Source of the DNA: JBAWAP01 sp049589355
GTDB lineage: Bacteria; Chloroflexota; Anaerolineae; VGOG01
DNA length: 8,372 nucleotides
Assembly (NCBI GenBank): GCA_049589355.1
Contig: JBAWAP010000151.1
Span: forward strand, 1 to 8,372
Direction of reading: 5' to 3'
Both the position numbers and the translations under genes were made by a program. Of this stretch, positions 6,103 to 8,372 are shown piece after piece (the first letter of the stretch is position 1; the number at the start of each line of letters is the position of its first letter). The notes below the pieces were generated by a model. It worked only from the letters and a program-made list of their open reading frames with translations. It made no database searches and had not been told where the DNA came from.

Positions 6103-8250
6103 CTACGTCACGGCGAACACCGCGCTGACCGGCTGTGGGGCGCCTAGCGCCACGCCGCGCACGTCCGGCGAACAACCGCCCACAGTCAGACGGAATTGCC
6201 CCGGCTCCAACTTCTGTTTGCCGTCATCGTCGAACAGCGTCATCATCTCCGGCGAGATAGTGAACTCGATGGTCTTGCTCTCGCTTGGCGTGAGCCGCAC
6301 GCGCTGAAAGCCGATCAGACTGTGGATGGGCACGGGGACGGAAGCCTCCAGGTCGCTCAGGTAAACCTGCACCACTTCCTCGGCTTCGACCTGGCCCGTA
6401 TTGGTCAGCGTGAAGCGGATCGGCAGTGCCTCGCCCGCCTCGACGGTCTCCTTCGCCAGCGTAAGGCCGCTGTAGGCAAACTGCGTGTAACTCAGGCCAA
6501 ACCCGAAGGGGTACAGCGGCTCAGCGGCGCTGTAGCGATACGTGCGTCCATTCATATTGTAATCTTCGAACGGCGGGAGGTCATCGAGCGACCTGGGAAA
6601 GGTCAGCGGTAGCTTGCCGGAGGGTGCAACCTGGCCGAACAGCACGTCGGCCACGGCTTTGCCGCCCTCCTGGCCGGGATACCAGACGAACACCACCGCC
6701 TGCACCAGGTCGGCTAACTCGCCCAGTGCGATGGGGCTGCCGCCCGTGAGCACGAGCACAATTTTAGCGCCTCTGGCGGCTATTTCCCTGATATAAGCTG
6801 CCTGACTATCGGGCAACGTGATGTCGGAGCGGTCGCCCTCCTGCGTGGAGAGAATGGATTCGCCTTCCTCGCCCTCCAGCAGCGGCGACGTGCCCATGCA
6901 GGCGATGGTCAGGTCGCTATCGGCGGCCTCGTTGACAGCCCAGTTTACCAGGCTGGCGGTCGGCTGGATCAACGCGCAGCCGGGGCGGTACGCGACCTTG
7001 ACCCCCTCCGGTGCGCCGCGCACGATTCCCTCCAGTAGTGTCGTCAGCGTGTTGCTGATCCCGTGGTAGTTGCCTAGCAGCACATCCACGTTGGCCGCAC
7101 ACGGCCCGGTAACAAAGATGCTACGCACGGTATCGCGGATCGGCAGGATGTTATCCTGATTCTTCAACAGGACAACCGACTTGACCGCTGCCTCGTAGGC
7201 CAACTGACGATGTGCCTCGCAACCGACTACGCGCATCGGGATGGAGGCATACAGCACTTCCGAAGGCGGATCGAACATGCCGAGTTTGAAGCGAGTGGTA
7301 AGCGTGCGCGCGAGCGAGCGGTCAATGTCGGCCTCGGTGATCAGGCCGCGCTCTACGGCCTCGCCCAGGTAGGCGTAGGTGACGCCGCACTCGATGTCGC
7401 AGCCGGCCTTGAGCGCCAGGGCCGCGCTTTCGGCAGCGTCTTGGGTGACTTTGTGGTTGGCGTGGATGTCGTTCAGCGCCCCATAGTCGGAGACGACGTG
7501 ACCCTGGAAGCCCCACTGCCCGCGCAGGATGTCCACCAGGAGCAGTTTGCTGGCGCAGCACGGCTCGCCGAGCAAGCGGTTGTAGGCGCCCATCACTGCT
7601 TCCACTTTAGCTTCGGTGACGAGTTTCCTGAACGCGGGCAGATAGGTGGTGTATAGGTCGCGCTTGGAGACGACGGCGTTGAAGGCGTGGCGGTCTTTCT
7701 CCGGCCCGCTGTGGACGGCGTAGTGTTTGGCGCAGGCGGCTGTTTTCATATACTTGGGATGCTCGCCCTGCAGGCCGCGCACGAAGGCCGCGCCCATCTC
7801 GCCGGTAAGGAAGGGGTCTTCGCCCCACGTCTCCTGGCCGCGCCCCCAGCGCGGGTCGCGGAAGATGTTGACGTTGGGCGACCAGAAGGTCAGGCCAAAG
7901 TACTGTTTGTGGATACCCTTGCGCAGTGCGTCGTGGTGCTTGGCCCGTGCCTCGTCAGAGATGGCCGTCGCAATTCTATAAATCAGGTCGGTGTCCCAGG
8001 TGGCGGCCAGGCCGATGGCCTGGGGAAAAACTGTGGCGATTCCGGCCCGTCCCACACCGTGCAGACATTCGTTCCACCAGTTGTATTCGGGTACGTCCAA
8101 CCGTTCGATGGCGGGCGCGTCGTACACCATCTGGCAGATTTTCTCTTCTAGCGTCATCCTAGAGATGAGATCGTCCACACGCTCCTCGATGGGTCGCGTG
8201 GGATCTTTGTATACTGGGTTTGGGTTGAGGGACGATGTCTCTGTGGGCAT
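6103..8250 (-). CDS. GH3 family beta-xylosidase/beta-glucosidase, cytoplasmic
   Basis: This retaining exo-beta-glycosidase removes terminal beta-linked sugars from short oligosaccharides. The 715-residue protein has the three-part GH3 layout. The N-terminal barrel (about 30-330) includes EYNWWNECLHGVGRAG (55-70), a SPNVNIFRDPRWGRG segment (124-138), Lys175-His176 and nucleophile Asp255 in VVSDYGA. The C-terminal sandwich (about 355-585) carries the EGEEGES loop (459-465), where GH3 acid/base glutamates lie, and PFGFGLSYT (581-589). A fibronectin III-like domain follows (about 625-695). The Y-x-WW-x-E-x-LHGV and FPQAIGLAATWD motifs are typical of the xylosidase-leaning branch, but glucosidase activity is equally possible. 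No signal peptide or membrane segment is seen, so it acts on imported sugars. AGGGAGA, 7 nt upstream, supports the start. It follows a probable GH8 gene by 44 nt and ends at its own terminator, apart from the lacI operon. Confidence 0.96.
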   Translation of the reverse strand: MPTETSSLNPNPVYKDPTRPIEERVDDLISRMTLEEKICQMVYDAPAIERLDVPEYNWWNECLHGVGRAGIATVFPQAIGLAATWDTDLIYRIATAISDEARAKHHDALRKGIHKQYFGLTFWSPNVNIFRDPRWGRGQETWGEDPFLTGEMGAAFVRGLQGEHPKYMKTAACAKHYAVHSGPEKDRHAFNAVVSKRDLYTTYLPAFRKLVTEAKVEAVMGAYNRLLGEPCCASKLLLVDILRGQWGFQGHVVSDYGALNDIHANHKVTQDAAESAALALKAGCDIECGVTYAYLGEAVERGLITEADIDRSLARTLTTRFKLGMFDPPSEVLYASIPMRVVGCEAHRQLAYEAAVKSVVLLKNQDNILPIRDTVRSIFVTGPCAANVDVLLGNYHGISNTLTTLLEGIVRGAPEGVKVAYRPGCALIQPTASLVNWAVNEAADSDLTIACMGTSPLLEGEEGESILSTQEGDRSDITLPDSQAAYIREIAARGAKIVLVLTGGSPIALGELADLVQAVVFVWYPGQEGGKAVADVLFGQVAPSGKLPLTFPRSLDDLPPFEDYNMNGRTYRYSAAEPLYPFGFGLSYTQFAYSGLTLAKETVEAGEALPIRFTLTNTGQVEAEEVVQVYLSDLEASVPVPIHSLIGFQRVRLTPSESKTIEFTISPEMMTLFDDDGKQKLEPGQFRLTVGGCSPDVRGVALGAPQPVSAVFAVT

Positions 8251-8257
8251 TGTTGAT

Positions 8258-8264
8258 TCTCCCT
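8258..8264 (-). promoter_or_regulatory. Ribosome-binding site of the GH3 gene
   Basis: The minus strand reads AGGGAGA, 7 nt before the ATG at 8250. The 44-nt space to the upstream gene shows no promoter or terminator, supporting co-transcription. Confidence 0.65.
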
Positions 8265-8294
8265 ATGTCCGGGTCGTCTCTATTTCCCCTGGGG

Positions 8295-8372
8295 CTAATA
8301 GATGCAAAAATTCCCGCTGACATGCAAGAGTGCCAGCATATAGAGCATGCCGTCGTAATAACGCCATTTGCC
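8295..8372 (-). CDS. C-terminal end of an upstream gene, probably a GH8 reducing-end exo-oligoxylanase (5' end outside window)
   Basis: Twenty-five codons and a TAG (8295-8297) are visible on the minus strand. They encode a tail containing RYYDGMLYMLALLHVSGNF and ending CIY. From memory, a run of the form RYYDG-x-LYML-x-LLHVSGNF is the C-terminal signature of GH8 enzymes of the Rex type, which release xylose from the reducing end of xylo-oligosaccharides. That would fit a GH3 beta-xylosidase 44 nt downstream. The segment clearly reads as protein (aromatic-rich, conserved-looking, ending in frame just before a ribosome site). The family assignment rests on one short stretch and could be wrong; another (alpha/alpha)6-barrel glycosidase is the main alternative. 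Confidence 0.6.
   Translation of the reverse strand, partial: GKWRYYDGMLYMLALLHVSGNFCIY

Noticed and set aside
5771..6147. Overlapping plus-strand frames of 67-103 codons across the lacI promoter region
   Set aside because: They cross the lacI start, the promoter, the operators and the terminator. Their translations are Arg/Pro-rich or low complexity and they have no ribosome sites of note.
7210..7656. 148-codon plus-strand open frame, with neighbouring plus-strand frames to 8151
   Set aside because: These are shadows of the GH3 gene, whose catalytic motifs lie in the minus-strand frame over the same region.

Overview
This window is a carbohydrate-utilisation locus from a GC-rich bacterium, most likely a Chloroflexota (Anaerolineae/Caldilineae-like) organism. 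The lineage guess rests mainly on the solute-binding protein, which has a twin-arginine lipoprotein signal and a Thr-Pro-rich tether typical of that phylum. No rRNA or marker gene is present to confirm it. All genes lie on the minus strand, so transcription runs from high to low coordinates.

Layout in transcription order: (1) 8372-8295, the last 25 codons of an upstream gene, probably a GH8 exo-oligoxylanase; (2) 8250-6103, a complete cytoplasmic GH3 beta-xylosidase/beta-glucosidase, 44 nt downstream and probably in the same operon; (3) 6102-5937, the GH3 3' untranslated region, ending in a strong intrinsic terminator; (4) 5931-5876, a perfect-consensus sigma70 promoter followed at once by two abutting 12-bp palindromic LacI-type operators; (5) 5847-4843, a LacI-family repressor; (6) 4842-4618, an orphan C-terminal fragment of a second, divergent LacI-family protein; (7) 4561-3245, a GH4 NAD/Mn-dependent alpha-glycosidase with a CHEV motif; (8) 3238-2189, an Opp/Dpp-type ABC ATPase (F-type), 6 nt after GH4; (9) a 161-nt gap with a hairpin and an unused Shine-Dalgarno sequence; (10) 2027 to beyond the left edge, a family 5 extracellular solute-binding lipoprotein, nearly complete. 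It is easy to miss because its stop codon lies outside the window and a long open frame runs antisense to it.

Inferred working model: the lipoprotein captures an oligosaccharide, an Opp-type ABC importer (permeases and second ATPase not in view) brings it in, and GH4 and GH3 (plus the probable GH8) hydrolyse it in the cytoplasm. The LacI protein represses its own promoter, and so probably the GH4-ATPase-binding protein operon, by binding the tandem operator over the transcription start. I found no mobile element, CRISPR array, tRNA or rRNA. I do not see an exotic new system. The most unusual items are the operator/promoter architecture, the orphan LacI tail and the transporter gene order.
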